A DNA stretch of 62,304 nucleotides. It comes from Colimorpha_A sp900556615 (GTDB lineage Bacteria > Bacillota > Clostridia > Oscillospirales > CAG-272). Below the pieces are notes generated by a model, which saw only the letters and a list, made by a program, of their open reading frames with translations, was not told where the DNA came from and ran no database searches. This document shows, one piece after another, positions 46,971-55,698 of the stretch. The stretch's first letter is position 1; each line of letters begins with the position of its first letter. Both the position numbers and the translations under genes were made by a program. The stretch is taken from contig CAVBUH010000034.1 of NCBI GenBank assembly GCA_963598415.1, forward strand, positions 1 to 62,304, in the 5' to 3' direction.

Positions 46971-47215
46971 CGGTTAAATACCGTTTGGACTGAATTTTCC
47001 CCGACTTTTGAAATCCGAGCCGGAGCCGGGCGATGGCTTTTTTGGCAACAATACCGTCTCTAAAGCAATCTCTTCTCTGCCTCTTTAGTGTATGTGAGTA
47101 GCTGCTTATAACGCGGATGCATCATCAAGGCGCAGACCGTGAACCCGGTGATATCCCTTAAGTCGGGGACAGAGTCCTGAAAATGCTTTGCAGCCTAAGG
47201 GGGCTGTCTTAAATT
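46971..47215. other. Intergenic with family A remnant
   Basis: A short GC-rich stem before TTTTTT (about 47020-47043) may end the CNNM transcript. 47085-47161 read in reverse (TAAGGGATATCACCGGGTTC then TGCGCCTTGATG) matches the left part of A6. No gene seen. Confidence 0.45.
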
Positions 47216-47366
47216 GAGGGCGCCTCTAAAACCTCACTGTCCCAAACAGCCCCGATCTCTTTTCCGTCATTCGTTACAAAAATCCTTGACAGATAACACT
47301 ATCAAGGATTTTTGTTTTGACTGACACTTGCTGTCTGTGAACACTGAATTTTTAGAGGCGCCTTTA
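47216..47366 (+). repeat. Family B hairpin element, copy B4
   Basis: Complete but compact: AGGGCGCCTCTAAAA to TTTTTAGAGGCGCCT perfectly paired ends. Its inner hairpin AAAAATCCTTGA / TCAAGGATTTTT is perfect over 12 bp. Abuts A14. Confidence 0.92.
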
Positions 47367-47368
47367 TT

Positions 47369-47547
47369 TAAGGCAATACCGCCGGGTGCACAGCTAACGC
47401 CTTTATTGCACATTTGCTTGCGTCTTTTCCGTCAACCTTCACAAATTTCGTCGGCAGAGGAGTGACCCTTGCCTACTCAATTTGTATTGTCTGACGAAAA
47501 ATCCAGCGGCGTAGCTGTACAACAATCATTGTGTGGTATTGCCTTAT
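47369..47547 (-). repeat. Family A hairpin element, copy A14
   Basis: Complete, reverse orientation, directly after B4 and 20 bp from the stop of the minus-strand FAD-protein gene. Confidence 0.92.
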
Positions 47548-47567
47548 CTTTTTGCTGTTTCGAATAT

Positions 47568-48974
47568 TCAAAGATTTGTTTCTTCGTCTGCAATCTTTCT
47601 TCCCATAATCACACCCATGACCGACGCCATCATAAGTCCCCTGGTCCAGCCGCTGGAGTCTCCAAGGCAATGCAGTCCCGCAATGCTTGTATTGAGATTT
47701 TCATCCATCTTTACCCGATTGCTGTAAAATTTCAGTTCGGGAGAATAGAGCAGAGTTTCGATAGAGGCAAAGCCAGGCACTACATGGTCAACCGCCTGAA
47801 TAAAGTTGATAATATTCATCATGGAACGGTAGGGCATGGCGGCGGTAATATCTCCCGCTACGGCGTCCGGAAGAGAGGGCTTCAGATTGGATTGAGCAAG
47901 CTCCTTCGGCCAGGTGCGTTTTCCGTCGAGAATATCCCCGAAGCGCTGTACGAGAATATGCCCCGCGCCGAGCATATTGGTCAGCTCCCCGACCTTCTTC
48001 GCGTATTCGATAGGTTGATTAAAGGGGGAGTTGAAGTTATGGGAGCAGAGAATGGCTACATTGGTATTATTTGATTTCAGTTCCTTATAGGAGTGTCCGT
48101 TTACAACGGCAAGACCGGCGTCATAGTTTTCCTGACTGACAAATCCGCCCGGATTTTGACAGAAGGTACGCACCTTATTTTTAAAAGGCTTGGGATAGCC
48201 GATGAGCTTTGACTCATAGAGAACACGGTTAACGGTTTCCATGACTTCGTTCCTGACCTCGACCCTGACTCCGATATCAACCGTTCCTGGCTGATGTGCA
48301 ATATTATGCTCGGCACAGATCCGTTCCAGCCAATCGGCGCCGCGGCGTCCGGTAGCGACTACGGTGCGCTTTGCGCGTATTTCAATCTCCTGTCCATTGT
48401 ATACGGCATACACACCCTGGCAGACGCTTTCCTCAAGAATTAGATTTGTACATTCGCATCCGAACAGCATTTCCACGCCGTTATCCTGAAGATATTTTTC
48501 TATTGAAAGATATATCCCATGAGCTTTTTCAGTGCCCATATGGCGAATGGGACAGTCAACGAGGCGAAGCCCTGCCTGAATCGCTCTCTTTCGTATGTCT
48601 TTGACTTCTTCGGTGTTGTCCAGTCCCTCAATATGTTCGTCGGCGCCGAATTCAAGGTAAATTTTGTCGGCATAACCGATTGTATCCTGTACCAGGTCTT
48701 CTCCGATAAGCTGCGGAAGATCGCCCCCAACCTCACAGCTGAGCGACAGCTTTCCGTCGGAGAAAGCGCCTGCGCCTGAAAATCCGGTAGTAATATGGCA
48801 GTGAGGCTTGCAGTTTACACATTGCTTGGTTTTGCTCTTAGGGCATTTTCTGTTTTCGATTGCCGCCCCCTTATCAAGCATAACGATTTTTTGTTTAGAA
48901 CCTCTTCTTATCATTTCAAGCGCCGTGAAAATACCGGCAGGACCGGCTCCGACGATTACGATATCGGTATTCAT
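47568..48974 (-). CDS. FAD-dependent oxidoreductase-like protein (COG2509 type)
   Basis: 468 residues. FAD-binding VIVGAGPAGIFTALEM at the N-terminus, a second dinucleotide motif VVATGRRGADWLE, and the closing LHCLGDSSGWTRGLMMASVMG that contacts FAD. Near residue 45-60 a Cys pattern C-x7-C-x2-C-x3-C (KCPKSKTKQC, VNCKPHC) could hold a metal or FeS cluster. The biological reaction of this conserved group is not known to me. Monocistronic. Confidence 0.85.
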   Translation of the reverse strand: MNTDIVIVGAGPAGIFTALEMIRRGSKQKIVMLDKGAAIENRKCPKSKTKQCVNCKPHCHITTGFSGAGAFSDGKLSLSCEVGGDLPQLIGEDLVQDTIGYADKIYLEFGADEHIEGLDNTEEVKDIRKRAIQAGLRLVDCPIRHMGTEKAHGIYLSIEKYLQDNGVEMLFGCECTNLILEESVCQGVYAVYNGQEIEIRAKRTVVATGRRGADWLERICAEHNIAHQPGTVDIGVRVEVRNEVMETVNRVLYESKLIGYPKPFKNKVRTFCQNPGGFVSQENYDAGLAVVNGHSYKELKSNNTNVAILCSHNFNSPFNQPIEYAKKVGELTNMLGAGHILVQRFGDILDGKRTWPKELAQSNLKPSLPDAVAGDITAAMPYRSMMNIINFIQAVDHVVPGFASIETLLYSPELKFYSNRVKMDENLNTSIAGLHCLGDSSGWTRGLMMASVMGVIMGRKIADEETNL

Positions 48975-49037
48975 ATCTGTTTATTATGTCCTTTCATTAA
49001 AACTCGGTTGAATTTTTATTCTTCCGGGGACCTGCTT

Positions 49038-49203
49038 TTTAGGGAATTTCTAAAAATTCACTGCCCCAATCCGGCTCGAACCGGTTTACGTCGTTTGTCA
49101 CAGAAATCCTTGACAGATGGATACGCCGTCTGCGGAATTTTTGTTTTGACTGACGAAAAACCTCTTTGCTGTCTGTGAACATTGCATTTTAGAGATACTC
49201 TTT
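49038..49203 (+). repeat. Family B hairpin element, copy B5
   Basis: Complete copy (AGGGAATTTCTAAAAATTCA to GCATTTTAGAGATACTCTTT). It fills about half of the gap between the divergently ending FAD gene start (48974) and the LTA synthase stop (49301). Confidence 0.88.
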
Positions 49204-49300
49204 ATATATATCAAAATCCATTATAACACAAATTTGATTCGGGAACAATACCCTCTGCGGATTTTGTATGATAGCTTTATGATAATCAGAGCAGCCGCGG

Positions 49301-51400
49301 TTATTTGCTTTTGGTACTGCCGTTTATCCGATATTCTTCGGTCTGCCCCAACTGAAAAATTCCGTCGGTAATTTGGACGACTTTTATCACATCCCGGTTA
49401 CTAACCTCAATTTCCGGCAGTACAAGCGTATTTTCGTCGAGAAATTCGGTTGTGCGCATGATTCCGTTCAGAAAAATTCGGCTTGCCTCTGTAAAATTTT
49501 CCCCTCTGACATAGGTGCTTTCTCCGATTACACTGACATCGGTTATTATGATATCGTGTATGCCGAGCTTCAGATCTGTCGGTTTAAAAGGGGAACTTCC
49601 CCCATAAGCAAAGCATTCTCCATAAAGTATATCATATTCAAGCATTTCAAGGTAGATTTCATAATCATCTTTGTCACGCCATGTTTGATGGAGCTTGGTA
49701 AGAATGCCGTCGCTCATCCCGGCAAGAGACATGACTTTTGCCGCAAGCTGATAGGAAGTGATATTGTCGGTATTTTCTGTGCCTCCCCTGCTGCTCCATA
49801 TGACATATTCGGTGTTGTAAAGCGTCATGCCGTCGGGAAGCCACTCTTCGTTGATTCCTATGTTCGGTATGTGATCTCCGAAGAACACAATCATCGTATC
49901 CTCACCCAGGTCTTTTACGGAAGATATCAGTGCGCCGATGAATTCATCGGTCTCATGAAGCTGATCAACGTAGTAGGAAAAACCGGTCTCATTGGCTTCT
50001 TCGGGATAATCGGTTATCAGAATATGCTGCTTACCGTCGTCAAGCTCCTCTGTGGGATATTTTCCGTGCCCCTGTACGGTTATGCAGTAGACAAAATCGG
50101 GACCTTCAGTAGATTTGAGCGCTGACATCACATATCGCGTCAGTACAGTATCTTTTGCCCATCCCAATGCATTGGTTTTTATACCGTTCATGTATTCGAT
50201 CGGCGTGAAAGTGTTAAAACCGAGATGACTGAAAACATTGGATCTGTCGTAGAAATTTCCTTTGTAATTGTGTACCGCATGAGAGGTATAGCCGTGGGAA
50301 GCGAGATTATAGCATATCGTCTCGCAGGTAGTCTTTTGAAGTACCGTTTCATAGGGATATTCTCCGGCACCGAACCATTTAAGGCTCATTCCGGTAAGAA
50401 CCTCAAACTCGGTATTTGCCGTTCCCGCCCCGATAGACGGAACCGTCAGTATTCCGTGAGGGTAATTGTTTTTGAGCTCCGAAAAGACCGGCACGGGATC
50501 CTCCGAAAAGCCGAAACCGGAGAGCTGCTTGAGATCATAAAAGGATTCAAGCTGAACAAATATGATATTCGGGTATTTTTCCTTCGGTTCGTCAGAGACA
50601 TCGCCTGACGATTCACCCGATCCGTCAGGCGGCGGGGAATCGGATTCATTGGTTTCATCGGTAGAGAGAATGTCGGAAACGACATCCTTAATCTTATCGT
50701 CATAGTCATCCGGCTTATCGATGCCGCGGTCGATTATTCCCGCCGCAAAGCAATAGGTAAATCCGTAATCGCGGTATGCATCGGAGAGATTGGAAAAATG
50801 CTCGGGAAATACCCTGAAGAGGTATCCGGATCCGATCAGTAACCCTGCTGCCATAAGAGAGGAGGCGAGAGTGACGGCGGCATATTTTTTTCTGACCGGA
50901 ATTTTCTTTGCTTTTTTCCACCGTATAATCAGAAAGATCACAACGGCGATAATTCCCGCTGCGGCGGCAATAAGACCAGCCACCGAAAGATAGACCGAAA
51001 GGATTGGAAAAACGCTTTTAACAAGTGTAAAATCCATAGATGAAAAAGGTGTTTGTCTGAAGCATCTGACAATAAAATTCGTAATTCCGAGAATCAAAAA
51101 CAGCAGAGAAAAGAGCGCCATCATATACGAGCGCTTCTTAAAAACAAGTCCTATTGCTTCGAAAACCAGGATGATTACCGCATTGCAGAGAAACACAAGC
51201 GGTCTTGTAAACATAAAAACAACCGCCTGTATAAACGAACGGCGGCTGAGCAGTTCATTTGCAAAAGCTATTGAGAGGGCGAGCACAATTGCCATGACTG
51301 CGGGATGCAGTCCGAACCAGGCAGCGGCTTTTCCGTGAATATTCAAAATTTTCCTTTTAATTTTTTCAAGCATAGCTTTCATCCGTATTAGATAAATCAT
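49301..51400 (-). CDS. LTA synthase family protein with extra C-terminal beta domain
   Basis: 699 residues in the longest frame; Met at 51382 or 51373 are alternative starts and no strong ribosome-binding site decides. Five transmembrane segments (about 20-220), then a Ser/Pro linker and an extracytoplasmic sulfatase-fold domain with metal Glu in FVQLESFYD, Thr nucleophile in GAGTANTEFEVLTG, and FFGDHIPN. The last 90 residues (about 605-695; DVSVIGESTYVRGENFTEASRIFLNG) look like an IPT/TIG-type beta-sandwich, not usual in LtaS. It likely transfers phosphoglycerol to a surface polymer. Confidence 0.85.
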   Translation of the reverse strand: MIYLIRMKAMLEKIKRKILNIHGKAAAWFGLHPAVMAIVLALSIAFANELLSRRSFIQAVVFMFTRPLVFLCNAVIILVFEAIGLVFKKRSYMMALFSLLFLILGITNFIVRCFRQTPFSSMDFTLVKSVFPILSVYLSVAGLIAAAAGIIAVVIFLIIRWKKAKKIPVRKKYAAVTLASSLMAAGLLIGSGYLFRVFPEHFSNLSDAYRDYGFTYCFAAGIIDRGIDKPDDYDDKIKDVVSDILSTDETNESDSPPPDGSGESSGDVSDEPKEKYPNIIFVQLESFYDLKQLSGFGFSEDPVPVFSELKNNYPHGILTVPSIGAGTANTEFEVLTGMSLKWFGAGEYPYETVLQKTTCETICYNLASHGYTSHAVHNYKGNFYDRSNVFSHLGFNTFTPIEYMNGIKTNALGWAKDTVLTRYVMSALKSTEGPDFVYCITVQGHGKYPTEELDDGKQHILITDYPEEANETGFSYYVDQLHETDEFIGALISSVKDLGEDTMIVFFGDHIPNIGINEEWLPDGMTLYNTEYVIWSSRGGTENTDNITSYQLAAKVMSLAGMSDGILTKLHQTWRDKDDYEIYLEMLEYDILYGECFAYGGSSPFKPTDLKLGIHDIIITDVSVIGESTYVRGENFTEASRIFLNGIMRTTEFLDENTLVLPEIEVSNRDVIKVVQITDGIFQLGQTEEYRINGSTKSK

Positions 51401-51461
51401 TAATCCGTTTCTAATTATACAGACTGTTTATTGCTATTCTGTAAAGGGTTTGTAAATTGTG

Positions 51462-51490
51462 TTGACACTTTATGAAAAAAACAGTATAAT
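51462..51490 (+). promoter_or_regulatory. Promoter of the unknown lipoprotein gene
   Basis: TTGACA (51462-51467), 17-bp spacer, TATAAT (51485-51490): full consensus. Confidence 0.75.
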
Positions 51491-51554
51491 CTTTATTAGA
51501 GATAATAAAAGAATTAACAATAATATCGTTTTTTGCGAAAGGAATAACGAAGCA

Positions 51555-53162
51555 ATGAAAAAAATAGCCGTTTTTATACTGATAACGATAACGCTCCTAT
51601 CCTCCTGTGCAAGATATTTAAAAATCGACTTCAATAAGTATACAAGGGTATATCTTCCCGGGCTCTCCCGTTCGGGGGTATCCGACAGTTATGATCTCTA
51701 TGCCTCTGAAGGCAGCCGCTTTTTTCGCGCCGGAAGCAGGACTTATTTTTTCGATTCAACCTCCGTCGACATACTCGGAAGGATAAGCCCCTCGCTTGCT
51801 TATCTGACAAAAAATAGTCTTGAGATTAACTATGTTTGTACTGATCCCGACTGTGTTCATAATAACCGCACCGATTTTACTCACCGGTGCATTCTATGCG
51901 ATATTTCCGACTACAGATATACCGCTTTTCATGAAGGAAAGCTGTATTTTGCAAGAGCCAAACGTGACAATGGAAACGGCGGCTACTATTATGACCAATC
52001 GGACGGCACGGACTATTCCGAAGCCGACATGGAAACCTTTGTATTACAGGAGTTTTACAGCTCGGCGGATGAGCGGGAGGTGCCGTGGGAGCTGATTGCC
52101 TATGACCTGGAATCGGGAGAATATGAGATTCTTTACTCTGTACCTGCTGAATCGTATCTTGACCGCGTGATTTATCTTGACGGAAGCTTATATTTTATCG
52201 AGACCTATTATGCCGAGAGAAAGAATCTTATTAACACCGGAGACGACGCCGATTGGTTTTATTTTACCGATACCGAAACAGGCGCGGAGGGAGTGACAAG
52301 GCGCGCAAGACATTTCTACACGCATCTTACCTTCAGACGGGAAAAAACGCTGTATTATTCCACGCAGGAAAAAGAACCGGCAAGCACCGGCGGCTGTCTT
52401 ATCAATATCAGAGATAACAGAAAATACAAAATAGGAGATAATAAGCAGCTTTTTGAAAAAGTTTATGCGCTCAAGAGCTTTGATATAGAGAGCAGGACGG
52501 TAAATACCGTGATTTCCGAGCTTTCGACAGAGCCGCAGGAGCTGCTTGGCTGGGACGGCAGAATCTTCATTGCCGACAAAGAGGGAATCTATTTTATCAA
52601 CGGCGGCAGTTCGGATAAAGTGAAGCTTCTTCTCTATTCCGAGGAAGGAATCGATTTTCGTTCCGTTTCTTCCTTACAGTTTGATCAGTATTCCGCAAGG
52701 CTGTATTTTAAAAACGGCGGCAAAATTAATTATGTAAGGGTTTACGACGATCGCGGGGTATCCGCTGAAGTGAGTGTTTTTACGGAAGTCGCTGCCTATC
52801 AGATTACCTCAGACGGAATATACATTCTGACGCTTGACGGAAGTCTTGCCTTTGTCAGATGGAACGAAGTGAATACTGTAAAGCATAAATTTATCTATAA
52901 TACGTTTTTTACGGAAATACCCGTCTGTTATTTCACCGTGATGGAAGACAGCGTGTATATAAGCACGGCAGATTTGAAGGATACCAAATACTATAATTAT
53001 TATAAATTGAAAATGGAGGTCACGGTGACGGATTATGTTACCGTAGAGGATCCGGATACTCCCGGCGCGGGCATTCAGGATTATGAGCTTAACGTAATTA
53101 CCCAAAAGCTTATCGGGGAAAGACAGACCGATCCGACCGACATTTTGTCCGGGGAGCAATAA
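51555..53162 (+). CDS. Lipoprotein of unknown function, beta-propeller-like
   Basis: 535 residues from the ATG at 51555 (AAAGGA 11 nt upstream). Signal peptide and lipobox LLSSC. The rest is rich in short repeated strands of the form x-YF-x-D or LYF-x (SRTYFFD, GKLYFARAKR, GSLYFIETYY, ARLYFKNGG, DSVYISTAD), suggesting a multi-bladed propeller. It holds a CxxxxxC-type cluster (VCTDPDCVHNN, HRCILCD). No enzyme motif recognised. It is divergent from the LTA synthase gene. Membrane-anchored outside the cell. Confidence 0.75.
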   Translation: MKKIAVFILITITLLSSCARYLKIDFNKYTRVYLPGLSRSGVSDSYDLYASEGSRFFRAGSRTYFFDSTSVDILGRISPSLAYLTKNSLEINYVCTDPDCVHNNRTDFTHRCILCDISDYRYTAFHEGKLYFARAKRDNGNGGYYYDQSDGTDYSEADMETFVLQEFYSSADEREVPWELIAYDLESGEYEILYSVPAESYLDRVIYLDGSLYFIETYYAERKNLINTGDDADWFYFTDTETGAEGVTRRARHFYTHLTFRREKTLYYSTQEKEPASTGGCLINIRDNRKYKIGDNKQLFEKVYALKSFDIESRTVNTVISELSTEPQELLGWDGRIFIADKEGIYFINGGSSDKVKLLLYSEEGIDFRSVSSLQFDQYSARLYFKNGGKINYVRVYDDRGVSAEVSVFTEVAAYQITSDGIYILTLDGSLAFVRWNEVNTVKHKFIYNTFFTEIPVCYFTVMEDSVYISTADLKDTKYYNYYKLKMEVTVTDYVTVEDPDTPGAGIQDYELNVITQKLIGERQTDPTDILSGEQ

Positions 53163-53171
53163 AATAATCGT

Positions 53172-53201
53172 GCGGAGATGCAGAAAATACGGCATCTCCG
53201 C
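53172..53201 (+). terminator. Terminator after the unknown lipoprotein
   Basis: Perfect 10-bp stem GCGGAGATGC / GCATCTCCGC, 10-nt loop, followed by TTTTGCTTT. Confidence 0.82.
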
Positions 53202-53214
53202 TTTTGCTTTACCG

Positions 53215-53390
53215 TTAAGGCAATACCGCCGGGTGCACAGCTAACGCCTTTATTGCGCATTTGCTTGCATCTATTATGTCATACTTCACAAATTTCGTCA
53301 GCAGAGCGCTCTTGCCTCCTCAATTGGTATCGTCTGACAAAAAATACGGCGGAGCATCTGCACAACAATCATTGTGCGGTATTGCCTTAA
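53215..53390 (-). repeat. Family A hairpin element, copy A15
   Basis: Complete, reverse orientation, between a terminator and the MarR promoter. Confidence 0.92.
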
Positions 53391-53398
53391 AAAAATCT

Positions 53399-53456
53399 TT
53401 GCATTCTGTTTATTGCTTTGACATAATATACGGATATAATATTCTAAAATTAGAAT
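53399..53456 (+). promoter_or_regulatory. Promoter region and palindromic operator of the MarR-ABC operon
   Basis: Possible TTGCAT (53399-53404), 17-bp spacer, CATAAT (53422-53427); a TATAAT (53435-53440) lies next to it. The perfect palindrome ATTCTAAAATTAGAAT (53441-53456) directly follows and is a good candidate MarR operator. Confidence 0.65.
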
Positions 53457-53474
53457 TTCTAAAAAGAGGATTAT

Positions 53475-53924
53475 ATGAAACCATATGAGATAATTTTATA
53501 CGGAAAGACAATTATGGCGATATATGCCGAATTCTGTCAGCCTGTATGTCAGAAGCACGGAATTAACCAAACCTGTCTTGACATACTGCTTTTTCTTGCT
53601 AATAACCCTGAATATCATTCTGCGCGCGATATCTGCGAAATTCGCGGAATTAAAAGCGGAATCGCTTCGGTGGCGGTCGAAAATTTAGTAAAAAAGGGAT
53701 ATCTGGAGCGCGGGGACAGTTCGAAGGACCGGCGGATTAAGCTTCTGCTCCCTACCGAGGCGGCGGCGGAAATTATCCGTGACGGAAGAATGAAGCAGAT
53801 GGAATTTTTTACCGAGATTACAGCCGGAATCCGTCCGGAGGAAATTGAGATTCACCGGTCGGTTACCGAACGGTTTATAAAAAATGTAAAACGTCTCGAA
53901 GGAAAGGGCAAAAAAAATGCTTAA
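53475..53924 (+). CDS. MarR family transcriptional regulator
   Basis: 149 residues. Winged helix at about 30-100 (INQTCLDILLFLANNPEY, DICEIRGIKSGIASVAVENLVKKGYLERGDSSKDRRIKLLLP in pattern, with the basic DRR wing). First gene of an operon with two ABC exporter genes, overlapping the next by 8 bp. It probably represses the operon through the adjacent palindrome until a substrate or stress ligand binds. Confidence 0.92.
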   Translation: MKPYEIILYGKTIMAIYAEFCQPVCQKHGINQTCLDILLFLANNPEYHSARDICEIRGIKSGIASVAVENLVKKGYLERGDSSKDRRIKLLLPTEAAAEIIRDGRMKQMEFFTEITAGIRPEEIEIHRSVTERFIKNVKRLEGKGKKNA

Positions 53925-55698
53925 GCTACTGAAAAAATTGAAAAAGAGAGAATGGCTCATGGCGGCGCTGTGCGCTCTGTTTGTTTTGGGACAAATCTAC
54001 TTCGATCTTTTGCTTCCCGACTATATGAGCGAGCTTACCGTTCTTATCAAAACGCCGGGCAGCACCGTTTCTGAAATACTTAATATGGGTGCGCAAATGC
54101 TTGGCTGTACGCTTGCCAGCGCGGCGCTTGCCGTTGCATGCGGTTTTCTCTCGGCAAAGGTTGCCGCCGGATTCAGTTATGCGGTGAGGGAGGATGTATT
54201 CAACAAGGTATCCGATTTCGGTCAGGAGGAAATGTTTGATTTTTCGGTTCCAAGCCTCATAAACAGAACAACAAATGATATCACGCAAATACAGATGCTT
54301 GTTTCAATGGGACTTCAGGTTATGATAAAATCCCCTGTCATGGCAGTATGGGCGGTAATAAAAATTATCAATAAGAGCTGGGAGCTTTCGGTTATTACGG
54401 CAGGCTTTGTCGTTGCGCTCTTTGCCATGATGATTGTGATTGTATCGGTTGTCCTGCCGAGAGTACGCCGGGTGCAGAAGCTTACAGATAATTTGAATCT
54501 TGTCGCCCGCGAGAACCTTACCGGAATCAATGTCGTTCATGCCTTTAACGCAGAGGAATATCAGAATGAGAAGTTCGATAGGGCAAGCGATATTCTCATG
54601 AAAACGCAGCTCTTTAATCAGCGCGCTTTTGCGCTTTTAAACCCCGCGGTCAGCCTTGCGATGAATTCTCTCGCTCTTGTAATATATTGGGTTGGAGCCT
54701 CACTCGTCAATCGGATTCCGGCTGTTGACGCCATAGGACGCTTGTCGCAGTTCAGCAACGTGGTGGTATTCGGAACCTATGCCACTTATGTGATTATGTC
54801 CATTATGATGCTGGTTATGATTATCATGTTTCTTCCCGCCGCCCAGGTATCGGCGCAGCGCATCAATGAAGTGCTTGAAAGAAAAATTCGTCTCAGACAG
54901 GGAGAGTCGGAAGAGGCTTCCGAGGTCGGAACGGTGGAGTTCAGAAACGTTTCCTTCCGTTATCCGTCGTCGTCGGGAAATGTTCTCGAAAACATCAGCT
55001 TCAGAGCCGAAAAGGGGGAGACAATAGCTTTTATCGGCTCTACCGGAAGCGGTAAAACAACCCTTGTAAGCCTTGCCGCACGGTTCTATGACGCCACCGA
55101 GGGGGAAATTCTGATCGACGGACGCAATATCAAGGAATTCAGCTTTGATTCTCTGTATGACCGGATAGGATACGTAACTCAGAAAGCAGTGCTTTTTGCC
55201 GGAGATATAAAGGAAAATGTTCTTTTTGGTGAAAGCAGAGGCACAGGGGACGATGCGGCGGTAAACAGCGCGCTTGAGCTGGCGCAGGCAGCGGAGTTTG
55301 TAAGTAAGCTTCCGGAAGGGGTTAATGCTCCTATTGCACAGGGCGGCGTGAATGTCTCGGGAGGACAAAAGCAGAGACTTTCCATTGCAAGAGCATTGGC
55401 AAGAAAACCCGAGATACTGATATTTGACGATTCTTTTTCAGCACTGGATTATAAAACAGACGCGGTGCTCCGAGACGGACTGATGAAAGAACTTCCGGAT
55501 ACGACAAAGCTGATAGTTGCACAGCGAATCGGAACCATACGAAACGCCGATAAAATCATTGTGCTCGACGATGGAAAAGCAGTCGGTGTCGGAACGCATG
55601 AGGAGCTTCTTTCAAGCTGCCGCGTATATAGGGAAATCGCAATGTCACAATTATCCGAGAAGGAACTCGGCTTTAACGAAGGAGGAAAAAGCATATGA
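53917..55698 (+). CDS. ABC exporter half, heterodimer subunit with degenerate catalytic site
   Basis: 593 residues: six transmembrane helices (about 15-325), then a nucleotide-binding domain. Walker A GSTGSGKTT, signature NVSGGQKQR (consensus), Walker B LIFDDSFSALD with Asp where the catalytic Glu is expected. Its partner, encoded next, has the opposite pattern. This asymmetry is known for heterodimeric exporters such as BmrCD and TM287/288. Likely drug, lipid or peptide efflux. Overlaps both neighbours. Confidence 0.93.
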   Translation: MLKLLKKLKKREWLMAALCALFVLGQIYFDLLLPDYMSELTVLIKTPGSTVSEILNMGAQMLGCTLASAALAVACGFLSAKVAAGFSYAVREDVFNKVSDFGQEEMFDFSVPSLINRTTNDITQIQMLVSMGLQVMIKSPVMAVWAVIKIINKSWELSVITAGFVVALFAMMIVIVSVVLPRVRRVQKLTDNLNLVARENLTGINVVHAFNAEEYQNEKFDRASDILMKTQLFNQRAFALLNPAVSLAMNSLALVIYWVGASLVNRIPAVDAIGRLSQFSNVVVFGTYATYVIMSIMMLVMIIMFLPAAQVSAQRINEVLERKIRLRQGESEEASEVGTVEFRNVSFRYPSSSGNVLENISFRAEKGETIAFIGSTGSGKTTLVSLAARFYDATEGEILIDGRNIKEFSFDSLYDRIGYVTQKAVLFAGDIKENVLFGESRGTGDDAAVNSALELAQAAEFVSKLPEGVNAPIAQGGVNVSGGQKQRLSIARALARKPEILIFDDSFSALDYKTDAVLRDGLMKELPDTTKLIVAQRIGTIRNADKIIVLDDGKAVGVGTHEELLSSCRVYREIAMSQLSEKELGFNEGGKSI

